From the NCBI RefSeq assembly GCF_021462265.1, contig NZ_JAJONF010000001.1:62001-126000 (forward strand): a stretch of 64,000 bases of DNA, given 5' to 3'. The notes beneath the pieces were generated by a model. The model was not told where the DNA came from, did not search any database, and saw nothing but the letters and a program-made list of their open reading frames with translations. Made by a program: the position numbers and the translations under genes. Below are positions 32,895 to 41,482 of the stretch, in pieces (position 1 is the stretch's first letter; each line of letters begins with the position of its first letter). The DNA comes from Streptomyces shenzhenensis (GTDB lineage Bacteria > Actinomycetota > Actinomycetes > Streptomycetales > Streptomycetaceae).

Positions 32895-34049
32895 ATGGTG
32901 AACCTGGGGCTCAGCGAGGAGCAGACCGCCGTACGCCGGCTCGCCCGGGACTTCGTCGACCGCGAGATCGCCCCGAACGCGACCGCCTGGGACCGTGCCG
33001 AGGAGGTCGACCGGGGCATCGTGAAGAAGCTCGGCGAGGTCGGTTTCCTGGGGCTGACCATCGACGAGGAGTACGGCGGATCCGGCGGCGACCACCTCGC
33101 GTACTGCCTGGTGACGGAGGAACTGGGCCGCGGGGACTCCTCGGTGCGCGGCATCGTGTCGGTCTCCCTCGGCCTCGTCGCCAAGACGGTGGCCGCCTGG
33201 GGGACCGAGGAGCAGAAACGGCGCTGGCTGCCCGGGCTCACCTCCGGCGCGTACGTCGGCTGCTTCGGTCTCACCGAACCGGGCACCGGCTCCGACGCGG
33301 GCAACCTCACCACCCGGGCCGTACGCGACGGCGACGACTACGTCGTCAACGGCACCAAGATGTTCATCACCAACGGCACCTGGGCCGACGTCGTCCTCCT
33401 CTTCGCCCGCTCCACCGACGCCCCCGGCCACAAGGGCGTCTCCGCCTTCCTCGTGCCGGCCGGCACCCCCGGCCTCACCCGCCGTCCCCTCCACGGCAAG
33501 CTGGGCCTGCGCGGCCAGGCCACCGCGGAGCTCGTCCTGGAGAACGTCCGGGTTCCCGCCTCGGCGATGCTCGGCCCGGAGGGCAAGGGCTTCTCGGTCG
33601 CCATGTCGGCGCTGGCCAAGGGGCGGATGTCGGTCGCCGCGGGCTGTGTGGGGATAGCGCAGGCCGCACTGGACGCGGCCGTCAAGTACGCCGGTGAGCG
33701 CGAGCAGTTCGGCACGCCGATCGCCGGACACCAGCTGGTCCAGGAGCTGATCAGCGACATCGCCGTCGACGTGGACGCGGCCCGGCTGCTGACCTGGCGG
33801 GTCGCCGATCTGATCGACCGGGGGCTGCCGTTCGCCACCGAGTCCTCCAAGGCCAAGCTCTTCGCCTCCGAGGCCGCGGTGCGCGCCGCCAACAACGCCC
33901 TCCAGGTCTTCGGCGGCTACGGCTACATCGACGAGTACCCGGCCGGCAAACTCCTGCGTGACGCCCGCGTGATGACCCTCTACGAGGGCACCAGCCAGAT
34001 CCAGAAGCTGCTCATCGGGCGGGCGCTCACGGGTGTCTCGGCGTTCTGA
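32895..34049 (+). CDS. Acyl-CoA dehydrogenase
   Basis: 384 residues, the standard length. FAD/substrate signatures: CFGLTEPGTGSDAGNLTTRA and the C-terminal RDARVMTLYEGTSQIQ with catalytic Glu364; QVFGGYGYIDEYP is the flavin contact. Most like short/medium-chain enzymes of fatty or branched acid breakdown. AAAGGG precedes ATG 32895. Transcription is divergent from the TetR, whose operator lies across the promoter. Confidence 0.93.
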   Translation: MVNLGLSEEQTAVRRLARDFVDREIAPNATAWDRAEEVDRGIVKKLGEVGFLGLTIDEEYGGSGGDHLAYCLVTEELGRGDSSVRGIVSVSLGLVAKTVAAWGTEEQKRRWLPGLTSGAYVGCFGLTEPGTGSDAGNLTTRAVRDGDDYVVNGTKMFITNGTWADVVLLFARSTDAPGHKGVSAFLVPAGTPGLTRRPLHGKLGLRGQATAELVLENVRVPASAMLGPEGKGFSVAMSALAKGRMSVAAGCVGIAQAALDAAVKYAGEREQFGTPIAGHQLVQELISDIAVDVDAARLLTWRVADLIDRGLPFATESSKAKLFASEAAVRAANNALQVFGGYGYIDEYPAGKLLRDARVMTLYEGTSQIQKLLIGRALTGVSAF

Positions 34050-34108
34050 GTACGTCCCTGAGTATCCCGACGGATGTGGCGCGGGCCACGTGCGCCGATG
34101 CTCGGACC

Positions 34109-34396
34109 ATGAGTGACGCACCGGTCAGACACCAGAACACGGCGGCCTTCTACGGCCAGGCCGTCGCCTCCTTCGCCCTCGCCATGACGGCCACCGTCAT
34201 CGGCATCCTCCGGCTGCACGCCGACGCCTGGGTACGCGGCTTCCTCGGCATCGCCGTGCTCTACCTCGTCACCTCCGCCTTCACGCTCGCCAAGGTGATC
34301 CGTGACCGCCAGGAGGCCGGGCAGCTCGTCAGCCGCGTCGACCAGGCCAGGCTGGAGAAGCTGCTCGCCGAGCACGACCCCTTCGAGAAGCTCTGA
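34109..34396 (+). CDS. YiaA/YiaB family small membrane protein
   Basis: 95 residues. Two membrane spans: AFYGQAVASFALAMTATVIG (about 14-34) and FLGIAVLYLVTSAFTLAKVI (about 46-66), separated by the short RLHADAWVRG loop, which is the YiaAB two-helix pattern. The C-terminal tail is charged (ARLEKLLAEHDPFEKL). No ribosome binding site is clear before ATG 34109. Function of the family is unknown. It lies between the acyl-CoA dehydrogenase and a TetR gene. Confidence 0.8.
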   Translation: MSDAPVRHQNTAAFYGQAVASFALAMTATVIGILRLHADAWVRGFLGIAVLYLVTSAFTLAKVIRDRQEAGQLVSRVDQARLEKLLAEHDPFEKL

Positions 34397-34430
34397 GGCC
34401 CCGCCGCCGGGAAAGCTCTGAGCGGGCACA

Positions 34431-34446
34431 CTAAGCGCTCGCTCAG
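34431..34446. promoter_or_regulatory. TetR operator, CTAAGC type, copy 1
   Basis: CTAAGCG-CT-CGCTCAG, 7-base arms with one mismatch, 47 bases before the TetR gene at 34494. The near-identical perfect palindrome upstream of the MaoC gene suggests one regulator for both. Confidence 0.7.
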
Positions 34447-34493
34447 CTTCGGCGGTATGGTGGAGCTCCGGTATCGAGAGGGGCGAACGAGCG

Positions 34494-35117
34494 ATGAGTA
34501 CGGCGGAGGAGACGGCCGGCGGCGAGGTCGAGCCGTGGGAAGAGGTCACCCCTGACGCGGCCCGGCGCCTGCTGGTCGCCGCCGTGGAGGCCTTCGCCGA
34601 ACGCGGCTACCACGCCACCACCACCCGCGACATCGCGGGCCGGGCCGGCATGAGCCCCGCCGCGCTCTACATCCACTACAAGACCAAGGAAGAGCTGCTC
34701 CACCGGATCAGCCGCATCGGTCACGACAAGGCCCTGGACATTCTCCGGACGGCCGCCCGGCGCGAGGGCACCGCCACCGAGCGGCTCGCCGACGCGGTCA
34801 GCTCCTTCGTCCGCTGGCACGCCGGGCGGCGTACCACCGCCCGGGTCGTGCAGTACGAACTCGAGGCACTCGGCCCCGACGCCCGCGCCGAGATCCTCGA
34901 CCTGCGCCGCCAGGTCGACGCCGAGGTGCGCGGAATCATCCAGGAGGGCGTCGCCGCCGGCGAGTTCGACGTCATCGACGTGCACGGCACCACCCTCGCG
35001 GTGCTGTCGCTCTGCATCGACGTCGCCCGCTGGTTCAACGTCAACGGCCCCCGGACCCCCGAGGAGGTCGGCGCGCTCTACGCCGACCTCGTGCTGCGGA
35101 TGGTGGGTGCCAAGTAG
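34494..35117 (+). CDS. TetR family regulator, fatty-acid type
   Basis: 207 residues. An acidic N-terminal arm precedes the helix-turn-helix (about 22-68): RRLLVAAVEAFAERGYHATT, RDIAGRAGMSPAALYIHYKT. The C-terminal domain (FVRWHAGRRTTARVVQYEL, TLAVLSLCIDVARWFN) is of the KstR2/FadR-like kind that senses acyl-CoAs. Weak GAGAGGGG before the ATG. Operator palindromes upstream of itself and of the convergent MaoC gene imply autoregulation plus control of that dehydratase. Confidence 0.87.
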   Translation: MSTAEETAGGEVEPWEEVTPDAARRLLVAAVEAFAERGYHATTTRDIAGRAGMSPAALYIHYKTKEELLHRISRIGHDKALDILRTAARREGTATERLADAVSSFVRWHAGRRTTARVVQYELEALGPDARAEILDLRRQVDAEVRGIIQEGVAAGEFDVIDVHGTTLAVLSLCIDVARWFNVNGPRTPEEVGALYADLVLRMVGAK

Positions 35118-35129
35118 CCGCGGGGCCGC

Positions 35130-35591
35130 TCAGAGGTAGTAGCGGGAGACCGACTCCGCGACGCAGACCGGCTTGTCGCCGCCCTCGCGCTCCACGGTGA
35201 AGGCGACCGTCACCTGGACGCCTCCCGTGACGTCCGTCACGTCGGTGATGGTCGCGGTGGCGCGCAGCCGCGAGCCGACCGGGACGGGCGAGGGGAAACG
35301 GACCTTGTTGGTGCCGTAGTTGACCCCCATCTTCACGCCCTCGACCTTGATCAGCTGGGGACCGAAGAGCGGGAGGAGCGACAGGGTGAGATAGCCGTGC
35401 GCGATGGTCGTGCCGAACGGGCCGGCGGCGGCCTTCTCCGGATCGACGTGGATCCACTGATGGTCGCCGGTCGCCTCCGCGAACAGGTCGATCCGCTTCT
35501 GGTCGACCTCCAGCCAGTCGGTGTGGCCCAACTGCTCGCCCACGGCCGCCTTCAGCTCGTCGGGGGAGGTGAAGATCCTCGGTTCTGCCAT
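35130..35591 (-). CDS. MaoC-like enoyl-CoA hydratase
   Basis: 153 residues, hot-dog fold. The hydratase-2 motif is visible: FAEATGDHQWIHVDPEKAAA (Asp and His of the active site) followed by FGTTIAHGYLTLSLLPLF; then GVNYGTNKVRFPSPVPVGS, as in the NodN/MaoC branch. It would hydrate enoyl-CoA in fatty acid breakdown. Convergent with the TetR gene (12 bases between stops), and a perfect CTAAGC palindrome lies 44 bases upstream of its start. Confidence 0.88.
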   Translation of the reverse strand: MAEPRIFTSPDELKAAVGEQLGHTDWLEVDQKRIDLFAEATGDHQWIHVDPEKAAAGPFGTTIAHGYLTLSLLPLFGPQLIKVEGVKMGVNYGTNKVRFPSPVPVGSRLRATATITDVTDVTGGVQVTVAFTVEREGGDKPVCVAESVSRYYL

Positions 35592-35634
35592 GTTGCCGGC
35601 CCTCTCGCACTCACGGGATCACGCGTTGCCATGT

Positions 35635-35650
35635 CTAAGCAACTGCTTAG
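35635..35650. promoter_or_regulatory. TetR operator, CTAAGC type, copy 2
   Basis: CTAAGCA-AC-TGCTTAG, a perfect 7-2-7 palindrome, between the divergent MaoC and soxR genes and closer to MaoC. Same consensus (CTAAGC-N4-GCTYAG) as at 34431-34446. Confidence 0.78.
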
Positions 35651-35715
35651 CATGGTCGGGTACGGGCCCCCTGTCAACGGACCGCGACCCGCACCCCCTG
35701 GGTAGTCTCTGACGG

Positions 35716-36186
35716 GTGCCGCAGATTCCCGAGAAGATCCATGAGCTGACCGTGGGCCAGTTGGCCGCGCGCAGCGGCGCCGCCGTCTCCGCGCTGCACT
35801 TCTACGAGTCCAAGGGCCTCATCAGCAGTCGGCGGACCCCCGGCAACCAGCGCCGCTACACCCGCGACACACTGCGGCGGGTCGCCTTCGTCCGGGCGGC
35901 GCAGCGGGTCGGCATCCCGCTCGCCACGATCCGCGAGGCCCTCTCCCAACTCCCCGAGGAGCGCACGCCGACCCGCGAGGACTGGGCCCGCCTCTCGGCG
36001 GCCTGGCGCGCGGAACTCGACGAGCGCATCAAGCAGCTCAACCGCCTGCGTGATCATCTGACCGACTGCATCGGCTGCGGCTGTCTGTCGCTGGACACGT
36101 GCGTGCTGTCCAACCCGGACGACGCGTTCGGCGAACGGCGGGCGGGTTCCCGGCTGCTGCCGGAACGGGTGGAGCGCGGGCAGTAG
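35716..36186 (+). CDS. soxR: Redox-sensing MerR regulator SoxR
   Basis: 156 residues from GTG 35716. MerR winged helix at 10-75 ([20 protein letters not shown]), dimerisation helix to about 115, and the [2Fe-2S] ligands Cys118, 121, 123 and 129 in [13 protein letters not shown], the defining SoxR pattern. Oxidation of the cluster by redox-cycling compounds activates target promoters; in Streptomyces these respond to the organism's own pigments such as actinorhodin. TAGTCT at 35703-35708 eight bases before the GTG indicates a leaderless message. No SoxR box is obvious beside it, so targets are elsewhere. Confidence 0.95.
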   Translation: MPQIPEKIHELTVGQLAARSGAAVSALHFYESKGLISSRRTPGNQRRYTRDTLRRVAFVRAAQRVGIPLATIREALSQLPEERTPTREDWARLSAAWRAELDERIKQLNRLRDHLTDCIGCGCLSLDTCVLSNPDDAFGERRAGSRLLPERVERGQ

Positions 36187-36253
36187 GGCGCGCCGGCCAC
36201 CGTCCGTGCTGGAGCGGCCTCTCGGTCACCAACCGCGCGTTGGACAGGGCCCG

Positions 36254-36376
36254 TCAGCCGTCCGGCAGCGGCAGGGTGTCCTCCAGCCCGATCCGGGTCG
36301 CGAGGCCCGGCCGGCCCGCCGGCCGCAGCACCGGCCAGGTCACCGGCAGTTGGGGGGTGCGGCGTCCCCGGCGCAC
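36254..36376 (-). pseudogene. C-terminal remnant of a BKACE (DUF849) gene
   Basis: A 40-codon reverse frame ends in LATRIGLEDTLPLPDG and is preceded by LPVTWPVLRPAGRPG. Both pieces match the C-terminal end of beta-keto acid cleavage enzymes, where a Gly-Leu-Glu-Asp motif binds substrate metal. The rest of the roughly 280-residue enzyme is missing: upstream DNA belongs to the intact neighbouring gene. A deletion scar is the simplest reading. Confidence 0.6.
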
Positions 36377-36386
36377 CCCCGTGTGG

Positions 36387-36989
36387 TCAGGCCGACATGA
36401 GAAGCCGCCCGCGCCTGGCGTAGGCCAGGGCCTCGGCGGTCAGTACCGGACGCGGCACCAGGATCCCGCAGTCCGCGCAGACCGGACCGGCGGAAGGCTC
36501 GTGGTCCAGGTCGTACTTCCAGATGAGGTGCTCCCCTTCGCACACCGGGCAGGCCGTGCCCGGCGCGCGCTCCAGGGCGGCGATCAGCCGTCGCAGCACC
36601 TCGGCGAGTGGTCCGTCGGGATGGACCCGTGGGTCGTCGCACCAGGCCACTCCGAATCCGCCCCAGGTCAGCCGGTGCCAGTCGTCCACGCTGCCCGGGC
36701 GGCGCAGCCCGTCGTGCTTCTCCTTCTTGCGGCGCTCGGCGAACTCGCTCTCATAGCCGAGCCACACCGTCCGTGCCTCCTCCAGCTCCTCCAGCGCGCC
36801 CACGAGACGCACCGGATCGGGGGAGCGGTCCTCGGGACCGAACCCGGCCCGCGAGCAGAGATGGTCCCAGGTCGCGCGGTGCCCGTAAGGAGCGAACCGC
36901 TCCAGGCACTTGCGCAGCGAGTAACGCCGTAGCGCCAGATCGCACCGTGGGTCCCGCACCTGTCTCGCCAGACTCCGGAAACCGGCCAT
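36387..36989 (-). CDS. Hypothetical protein with C-terminal zinc-ribbon-like motif
   Basis: 200 residues, no signal peptide or membrane span. The N-terminal part is charged and helical (LEELEEARTVWLGYESEFAE). The C-terminal third contains CPVCEGEHLIWKY, then DHEPSAGPVCADCG: two Cys-x-x-Cys pairs 25 residues apart, enough for a zinc ribbon. The function is unknown; such modules bind nucleic acid or stabilise small proteins. It lies between the BKACE remnant and the promoter region of the acylase gene. Confidence 0.7.
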   Translation of the reverse strand: MAGFRSLARQVRDPRCDLALRRYSLRKCLERFAPYGHRATWDHLCSRAGFGPEDRSPDPVRLVGALEELEEARTVWLGYESEFAERRKKEKHDGLRRPGSVDDWHRLTWGGFGVAWCDDPRVHPDGPLAEVLRRLIAALERAPGTACPVCEGEHLIWKYDLDHEPSAGPVCADCGILVPRPVLTAEALAYARRGRLLMSA

Positions 36990-37258
36990 CGCCCTGCACC
37001 TCCGTCACACCTGCTGCTGTACTTCGGTCACTTCGGCGTCGCCCGCACGGGCTTCGCGCGGCGTTGCCGTATAGACGTATCGACACTCGAATCGGCTCCA
37101 TCCGATTTCCGATGCCGTCCATAAGGCCGCCCGCCTTGACCGACGGCCGGTGACAGCGCCGACGCGGGCGACCACTCCAAAACTTGACGCATGTTCATCT
37201 TCAATCCCGGGGATACCGGCGGTAACGTCCGGCACCACCCCCGTTGTGAGGAGCCGCC
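36990..37258. promoter_or_regulatory. Divergent promoter region
   Basis: 269 bases between the divergent zinc-ribbon protein and acylase genes. TTGACG at 37184-37189 is a -35 candidate for the acylase gene, but no convincing -10 at 17-18 bases is seen. The middle (37060-37110) is lower in G+C and serves the reverse-strand gene. Confidence 0.35.
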
Positions 37259-40045
37259 ATGCCCCGGCGCACCAGATACCACGCTCTGTTCGACAAACTG
37301 AGAACTCCCCGCAAGCTCCCCGGGTTCCTGAAAGCCGCATCCGTATGCGTCCTCGTCGCCGGCCTGCTCTCCCCGCTGGTCCAGGCGACTCCGGCGGCGG
37401 CCGCGGCCTCGAACGACTACTGCGGCGGCCAGTGTTCCGACATCCTGCCGCCCGGCGAGAACGGCAACGCCACGCTCGCCCAGATCCTGCTCAACCAGGC
37501 CTTCGGCACCCAGCCCAGCCATGCCGAGGACCAGCTCGGCCCCTACAGCAACCTGGCGACGGGGTACTCCACCCTCACCGACGCGAAGATCAACACGTTC
37601 TTCAACGACTCGTCGTTCGGGGTCCCCTCCAGTCAAGTCGCCTCCACGGAGAAGCCGGCCGGCCGCAGCGACGTCACGATCGTCCGCGACAAGCCGACCG
37701 GAGTGCCCCATATCACCGGTACCACCAGGTACGGCACGGAGTTCGGCGCGGGGTATGCCGCCGCTGAGGACCGGCTGTGGCTCATGGACGTGTTCCGGCA
37801 CGTCGGCCGCGGCCAGCTCACCACCTTCGCCGGTGGGGTCGCCTCCAACCAGGGCCTGGAGCAGGAGTTCTACCGCAACGCCCCCTACTCCGAGGCCGAC
37901 CTCCAGGCGCAGATCGACAACGCCGTCGCCAGCAACGGCGCCCGCGGCCAGCAGGCCCTCGGGGACGCCAACGCCTACCTCGACGGCATCAACTCCTACA
38001 TCGACGCCTCCGACAGCGGCCGTTACTTCCCCGGCGAGTACGTCCTGACCGGGCACAAGGACTCGATCACCAACGCCGGCACGATCGACCACTTCAAGAT
38101 CACCGACCTGGTGGCGCTGGCCTCCGTGATCGGCGCGCTGTTCGGGTCCGGTGGCGGCGGCGAGGTCAACAACGCCATATCGCTGCTCGCCGCCCAGGAG
38201 AAGTACGGCGTGACGGAGGGCACCAAGGTCTGGGAGTCGTTCCGCGAGCGCAACGACCCCGAGGCCGTGCTCACCGTCCACAACGGCGAGAGCTACCCCT
38301 ACGGCACCAAGCCCGCCGACCCGCAGGGCGAGGCGCTGCCGGACGCCGGGTCGGTGACGACCGAACCGCTGGTCTACGACGCCACCGGAACCGGCGCCGA
38401 CCAGAGCGCCAACGCCGCCGCCGCGGCGGCGACCAAGACCGCGCTCAGCTCGGCCAGACGCGGCATGTCCAACGCCCTCGTCGTCAGCGGCAAGTACACC
38501 GCGAGCGGCCACCCGATCGCCGTCTTCGGACCGCAGACCGGCTACTTCGCCCCGCAGCTGCTCATGCTCCAGGAGATCCAGGGCCCGGGCATCAGCGCCC
38601 GCGGCGCCTCCTTCGCCGGCCTGAGCATGTACGTCGAACTGGGCCGCGGCCAGGACTACGCGTGGTCCGCGACCACCTCCGGGCAGGACATCATCGACTC
38701 CTACGCGGTCGAACTCTGCCAGGACGACTACCACTACCTCTTCCACGGCACCTGCACGGCCATGGACGAGGTCCAGCAGACCAACTCCTGGAAGCCGACC
38801 ACGGCCGACGGCACGGCCGCCGGGTCGTACACCATGAAGGTCTGGAGGACCAAGTACGGCCCGGTCGAATACCGGGCCACGGTCGGCGGGAAGAGGGTCG
38901 CCTACACCACCCTCAGATCCTCCTACATGCACGAGGCCGACTCGATCATCGGCTTCCAGATGCTCAACGATCCCGACTACGTGAAGAGCCCGCAGACCTT
39001 CCAGAGCGCGGTGCAGCACATCAACTTCACGTTCAACTGGTTCTACGCCGACTCCTCGCACACCGCGTACTACAACAGCGGCAACAACCCGGTGCGGGCG
39101 AGCGGCGTCGACTCCGAGTTCCCGGTCTGGGGGCAGGCCGCCTACGAGTGGCAGAACTGGAACCCGGCCACCAACACGGCCGACTACACCCCGGCCTCCC
39201 AGCACCCCCAGTCGATCGACCAGGACTACTACATCTCCTGGAACAACAAGCAGGCACTGAACTACACGACCGCGAGCTGGGGTGACGGCTCGGTGCACCG
39301 TGGCAACCTGCTCGACGACCGGGTCAAGAAACTCCTCGCCGCCGGTGGTGTCACCCGCTCCTCGCTTGTCAAGGCCATGGCAGACGCGTCGCTCACGGAC
39401 CTGCGTGCCGAGGACGTCCTGCCCGACCTCCTGAAGGTGGTCAACAGCAGTACCGTCACCGACTCCACGGCCGCCGCGGCGGTCACCAAGCTCCAGACCT
39501 GGCTGACCGCGGGCGGCAAGCGCACGGAGACCTCGGCGGGCTCGAAGGCGTACGCCAACTCCGACGCCATCCGGATCCTGGACGCCTGGTGGCCGCTGCT
39601 GGTGAAGGCCGAGTTCCAGCCCGGCCTCGGTGACAACCTGTACACCGCGTTCACCAACAACCTGTACATCGACGAGACCCCGTCGGCCGCCCACGGACCG
39701 ACCGGTTCGCACGCCGGAAGCTCCTTCCAGTACGGCTGGTGGAGTTATGTCGACAAGGACATCCGGTCGGTGCTCGGGCAGACCGTTTCGGGACCGCTCG
39801 CCGAGCAGTACTGCGGCGGCGGCAGCCTCAGCGCCTGCCGGGACATCCTCATCAGCACCCTGAAGACGGCGGCCGGCACCAGCGCGTCCACCGTCTACCC
39901 CGGGGACTCGCTGTGCTCGGCGGGCGACCAGTGGTGCGCGGACTCGATCGTCCAGCGCACCCTGGGCGGCATCAAGCACTACAACATCAGCTGGCAGAAC
40001 CGGCCGACCTTCCAGCAGGTCGTGGAGTTCACGTCACACCGGTGA
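37259..40045 (+). CDS. Secreted penicillin acylase family Ntn hydrolase
   Basis: 928 residues. Signal peptide to about 49 (LVAGLLSPLVQATPAAAAA). The acylase alpha segment begins around 137 (SDVTIVRDKPTGVPHITGTT, AGYAAAEDRLWLMDVFR). After an Ala-rich linker the beta chain should start at Ser404 in ARRGMSNALVVSG, the autocatalytic cleavage site and N-terminal nucleophile; GPQTGYFAPQLLM and the Asn-rich region follow as in family members. It would deacylate amides outside the cell: beta-lactams, acyl-homoserine lactones or lipopeptides are all possible. The ATG follows GAGGAG. The convergent hydrolase gene ends 38 bases away. Confidence 0.88.
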   Translation: MPRRTRYHALFDKLRTPRKLPGFLKAASVCVLVAGLLSPLVQATPAAAAASNDYCGGQCSDILPPGENGNATLAQILLNQAFGTQPSHAEDQLGPYSNLATGYSTLTDAKINTFFNDSSFGVPSSQVASTEKPAGRSDVTIVRDKPTGVPHITGTTRYGTEFGAGYAAAEDRLWLMDVFRHVGRGQLTTFAGGVASNQGLEQEFYRNAPYSEADLQAQIDNAVASNGARGQQALGDANAYLDGINSYIDASDSGRYFPGEYVLTGHKDSITNAGTIDHFKITDLVALASVIGALFGSGGGGEVNNAISLLAAQEKYGVTEGTKVWESFRERNDPEAVLTVHNGESYPYGTKPADPQGEALPDAGSVTTEPLVYDATGTGADQSANAAAAAATKTALSSARRGMSNALVVSGKYTASGHPIAVFGPQTGYFAPQLLMLQEIQGPGISARGASFAGLSMYVELGRGQDYAWSATTSGQDIIDSYAVELCQDDYHYLFHGTCTAMDEVQQTNSWKPTTADGTAAGSYTMKVWRTKYGPVEYRATVGGKRVAYTTLRSSYMHEADSIIGFQMLNDPDYVKSPQTFQSAVQHINFTFNWFYADSSHTAYYNSGNNPVRASGVDSEFPVWGQAAYEWQNWNPATNTADYTPASQHPQSIDQDYYISWNNKQALNYTTASWGDGSVHRGNLLDDRVKKLLAAGGVTRSSLVKAMADASLTDLRAEDVLPDLLKVVNSSTVTDSTAAAAVTKLQTWLTAGGKRTETSAGSKAYANSDAIRILDAWWPLLVKAEFQPGLGDNLYTAFTNNLYIDETPSAAHGPTGSHAGSSFQYGWWSYVDKDIRSVLGQTVSGPLAEQYCGGGSLSACRDILISTLKTAAGTSASTVYPGDSLCSAGDQWCADSIVQRTLGGIKHYNISWQNRPTFQQVVEFTSHR

Positions 40046-40083
40046 GCCGAACACCGGTGAGCTGATGTCTTACGGCGGCGGGG

Positions 40084-41403
40084 TCATCCGATGCGCCCCG
40101 CCGCCAGTACCACCCGTGCCAGTTCCGGGTGCACGATGTCGCTGTGCGCCCCGCACGGCGGGCCGCCCCGCTTCACCACCGCCGCCGCGTCGACGTTCAC
40201 ACAGCCCGGCGCGGCGAGCGGGCCGCGCAGCGCCGCCGCCAGGTCCAGCGACCGGGTGTCCGGCACCTCCTGGACGCCGTCGTGGCCCATCGCACCCCAT
40301 TGGGCGCCCAGCACCCGCCCCACGTCCTCGCCCAGCGCCGACTCGGCGTCGTCCGCCATCCGCGAGGCCAGCGGATACAGCGTGCCGAGCGCCTCGTCGA
40401 AGTGGGAGTAACAGCACACCAGCGGGCCGTCGATCCGGTTCTGCCGCCCCTGGAGCACCCCGCAGGCGCGCGGATCCTGCGGCAGCCGGGCGGCGAACGC
40501 GTAGTGCGAGAAAGCTCCTTGCAGCAGGGTGACGGACTTCACCGTGCGTACCCCGTCCGGCAGCCCGCGGAGCGCGAACGACACCAGCCGGCCACCGAAG
40601 CTGTGGCCCACCAGATGCACCCGCACCTCCGGTGCCGCCTCGGCCAGCCGGCCGATCACCGGCCCGAGCCCGCGTTCCCCGACGGCCCCAGCGCGCCGTT
40701 TCATCGCGTAGTAGGCCGCCTGCCGCAGCAGCTCCTTCGCACCGTCCCAGGGGTTCGGCACCGTGAACCCGGCCGCCTCGCCGCTCCCTTGGAGACCGGC
40801 CAGCGCCGTCGCGAACTCCTCGCACAGGGCCGTCGTGTCTCCGCTGAACAGCACCGGTTCGCTCCGCGGGACGCCCTGTGCGAGCGTGTCCGCCGCGAAC
40901 AGCGGCTGGGGGCCGCCGGGGAGGACCTCGACCAGCAGCCGTACCAGGCGCCCGAACTCCGCCAGCTCGTTCGCAGGCCGCTGGTCCAGCATCCGCGCGA
41001 TCTGGTGGACCACGGTGGCCCGCCCCGGAAAGGTCTCCAGGAGCGCGCGCCGGGTGTCCTTGTCGAGGACGGGCGCCGCCGCCTCCTCCGCCTCCGTGGC
41101 CACCACGGACTTCGGGAAGTCGGGGATCGGCTCGTCGCAGAACCGCATCGACGGCCAGATCACCCCGGCGTACCCGATCCGCGCCCGCGGCGCGAGCTTC
41201 GGGACCGGCGCGAAGAACCGCCGGTACAGGGCGGTCGCCCCCGAACGGTCGTTGTTCCAGCCGTGCGCGAAGACGATCAGGTCATGAAGGCCATGGCCGC
41301 CGATCTCGCCCAGCAGCCGGTCGCGTTCGGCCCCGTCCGGGTCCCCGTCCGCGTCGAAGGTCAGCTCCCAGTAGGGGGCCACACTCATCCCAGGATCCGC
41401 CAT
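40084..41403 (-). CDS. Alpha/beta hydrolase family protein
   Basis: 439 residues from ATG 41403, where GAGGAG lies six bases upstream (MSVAPYW at 41388 is the alternative). The core shows LIVFAHGWNND (41-52, oxyanion) and VHLVGHSFGGRLV with nucleophile Ser268; the acid and His cannot be fixed by eye, but HFDEALGTLYPLA and GAHSDIVHPELARVV are good candidates for their regions. There is no signal peptide. From memory, relatives are sometimes labelled Ser/Thr kinase, but no kinase motif is present. It lies 79 bases downstream of the muramidase gene in the same direction. Confidence 0.8.
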   Translation of the reverse strand: MADPGMSVAPYWELTFDADGDPDGAERDRLLGEIGGHGLHDLIVFAHGWNNDRSGATALYRRFFAPVPKLAPRARIGYAGVIWPSMRFCDEPIPDFPKSVVATEAEEAAAPVLDKDTRRALLETFPGRATVVHQIARMLDQRPANELAEFGRLVRLLVEVLPGGPQPLFAADTLAQGVPRSEPVLFSGDTTALCEEFATALAGLQGSGEAAGFTVPNPWDGAKELLRQAAYYAMKRRAGAVGERGLGPVIGRLAEAAPEVRVHLVGHSFGGRLVSFALRGLPDGVRTVKSVTLLQGAFSHYAFAARLPQDPRACGVLQGRQNRIDGPLVCCYSHFDEALGTLYPLASRMADDAESALGEDVGRVLGAQWGAMGHDGVQEVPDTRSLDLAAALRGPLAAPGCVNVDAAAVVKRGGPPCGAHSDIVHPELARVVLAAGRIG

Positions 41404-41482
41404 GCCGGGCTCCTCGTCCCCGAACCGGTGCGATGTGCGCGCATCGTCCTGCCACGGGGCGGGACTGGCCATACGACGCGCC

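Noticed and set aside
35592..35715. SoxR box controlling soxR or MaoC
   Set aside because: The only palindrome, CTAAGCA-AC-TGCTTAG, matches the TetR operator at 34.4 kb and not the SoxR consensus.
37028..39979. 983-codon open frame on the reverse strand
   Set aside because: It lies antisense to the penicillin acylase gene, is Val/Gly/Arg-rich without domains, and arises from GC-rich codon bias; the forward frame has clear family motifs.
40084..41403. Ser/Thr protein kinase assignment
   Set aside because: No glycine loop, HRD or DFG is present; GHSFGG and AHGW indicate an alpha/beta hydrolase.
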